Origin: Patiria miniata
Taxonomy: Eukaryota > Echinodermata > Asteroidea > Valvatida > Asterinidae
NCBI RefSeq assembly: GCF_015706575.1
Contig: NW_024037076.1
Location: 11,256,777-11,320,776, forward strand
Direction of reading: 5' to 3'
Length of the DNA: 64,000 nucleotides
Shown here: piece after piece, positions 63,162 to 64,000 of the stretch
Layout of the letters: every line of letters starts with the position of its first letter
Position numbering within the stretch: the first letter of the stretch is position 1
Position numbers and translations under genes: made by a program
Notes under the pieces: generated by a model
Told to the model about the DNA's origin: nothing
What the model saw: the letters and a program-made list of their open reading frames with translations, nothing else
Database searches by the model: none

Positions 63162-63610
63162 TTAACCCTAAAAGGGCCGGGGGCGGAATCCGCCCCCCCC
63201 CCTCAACATTTTCCGCAATAGCCTCTTTTTTTCGCGACTCGAGCTGTTATGACTGTTTAGCCTCGAGCTTTGCGCATCTTTTGATACCAAAAACATAAAA
63301 ATTGGACCACGGGTTGCCGCGTAGCGAAACGTTTTCCGGCGCTACGCGCCGTGAAAACTGAATTTTCCCATATACCTCATGTACACAGAGCAGAATTGCC
63401 ATTCGTAAATATGAATAATTAATTAGCCAAATTCCAAAACCCTTTGACCTATAGTCATGAAATTTCTTGGGTATGTTTAGGAAGAGTTGCTCTATGCATG
63501 TACCGAGTTTCAAAAATTTCGTCACTCGATGGTCGAGATCTTACGGGGGGCGGAATCCCCCCCCCCCGGGCTGGGAGATGGTCAAAATAACCCGGCCCTT
63601 TTAGGGTTAA
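63162..63610. mobile_element. piggyBac-like MITE, copy 2 (intact ends)
   Basis: TTAACCCTAAAAGGGCCGGG at the left and CCCGGCCCTTTTAGGGTTAA at the right are perfect inverses. Reading TTAA as the target site leaves CCCTAAAAGGGCCGGG as the terminal inverted repeat, as expected of piggyBac-type elements. About 449 bp, no transposase. Confidence 0.88.
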
Positions 63611-64000
63611 GGAGGTCCACCTAAGTTATTAGATTTAAGGACGGCAAGGCAACGGAGACAAACTGAATGAAAACATGAGTCAAAATGAACGTTCAAAAAC
63701 TTGTTCTTTCACAAAGATGTGTTGTAAAGTTTAATTCGAGATGCAAAACAGGTGGTGACCAAAAATTGGACACATAATCGGCTGAGTGTTCCCTAACTTG
63801 GCGCACTTAAATAAATCTGTAAAAAAAATCCAAATGAGCATTTAAGAATTTCTGTAAAATTGATAAATTCTGATAAACCATTATGATTTCTACTTAATAC
63901 GTACCCAACTAGCAGTTTGTCAGTTTTTTTGTTTGTTTTTTTTTTTTGGGGGGGGGGACATTTTTAAAGGGTTCACTGTGTACTTCACAATACAATCGGA
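63611..64000. other. Intron to window end
   Basis: No further exon recognised. A T-run and G-run lie at about 63928-63957. Confidence 0.5.

Overview
The window is metazoan nuclear DNA. It holds the middle of one very large multi-exon gene on the + strand, embedded in repeat-rich sequence. The domain set (CUB, LDLa, somatomedin B, EGF, HYR, NIDO, AMOP, VWD), introns of 0.1-4.5 kb with GT..AG borders, tRNA-headed SINEs, LINE 3' fragments and many short inverted-repeat elements fit a marine invertebrate. I favour an echinoderm, hemichordate or amphioxus-like deuterostome, but the sequence alone does not fix the phylum.

Layout. Positions 1-22.7 kb contain no gene I can support. They are a patchwork of a few repeat modules. 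The commonest carries pairs of the palindrome TGACGTCA held 3 bp apart. Others are GGCTTTTTCGC/GCGAAAAAGCC hairpin minisatellites, four copies of a roughly 0.6-0.9 kb module, a 727-bp terminal-inverted-repeat element rich in TACGC (9911-10637), an ATCAAC satellite (15021-15632) and a 1.6-kb fold-back made of ~155-bp monomers (19068-20712).

From 22705 to 63042 I reconstructed 35 consecutive coding exons (6753 nt, 2251 codons) whose reading phases agree at every junction. In order they encode six alternating CUB-LDLa pairs, a somatomedin B domain, an EGF domain, a HYR domain, a small cysteine-rich exon, an EGF-like exon, two more HYR domains, a NIDO domain, an AMOP domain, a VWD domain with a GDPH motif and its MUC4-like downstream segment, a cadherin-like/Ig-like fold, and EGF domains. 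The gene is open at both ends: no signal peptide exon, start codon, membrane anchor or stop codon was found. The product should be a large secreted or membrane-anchored extracellular mosaic protein of the MUC4/NIDO-AMOP-VWD type with an unusual CUB-LDLa front half.

The introns are full of mobile DNA: a 5.7-kb-spaced duplication of the first CUB exon with its intron, a non-autonomous LTR element with 644-bp LTRs and a 4-bp target duplication (51513-54042), a piggyBac-like MITE, a Tc1/mariner-like MITE, four copies of a TACAGGGTGAGT-ended element, several fold-backs, SINEs, and a second large fold-back (about 48.13-50.0 kb). The most unusual signals are the constant-spacing TGACGTCA pairs, the covarying hairpin minisatellites, and the CUB domains that lack all four canonical cysteines.
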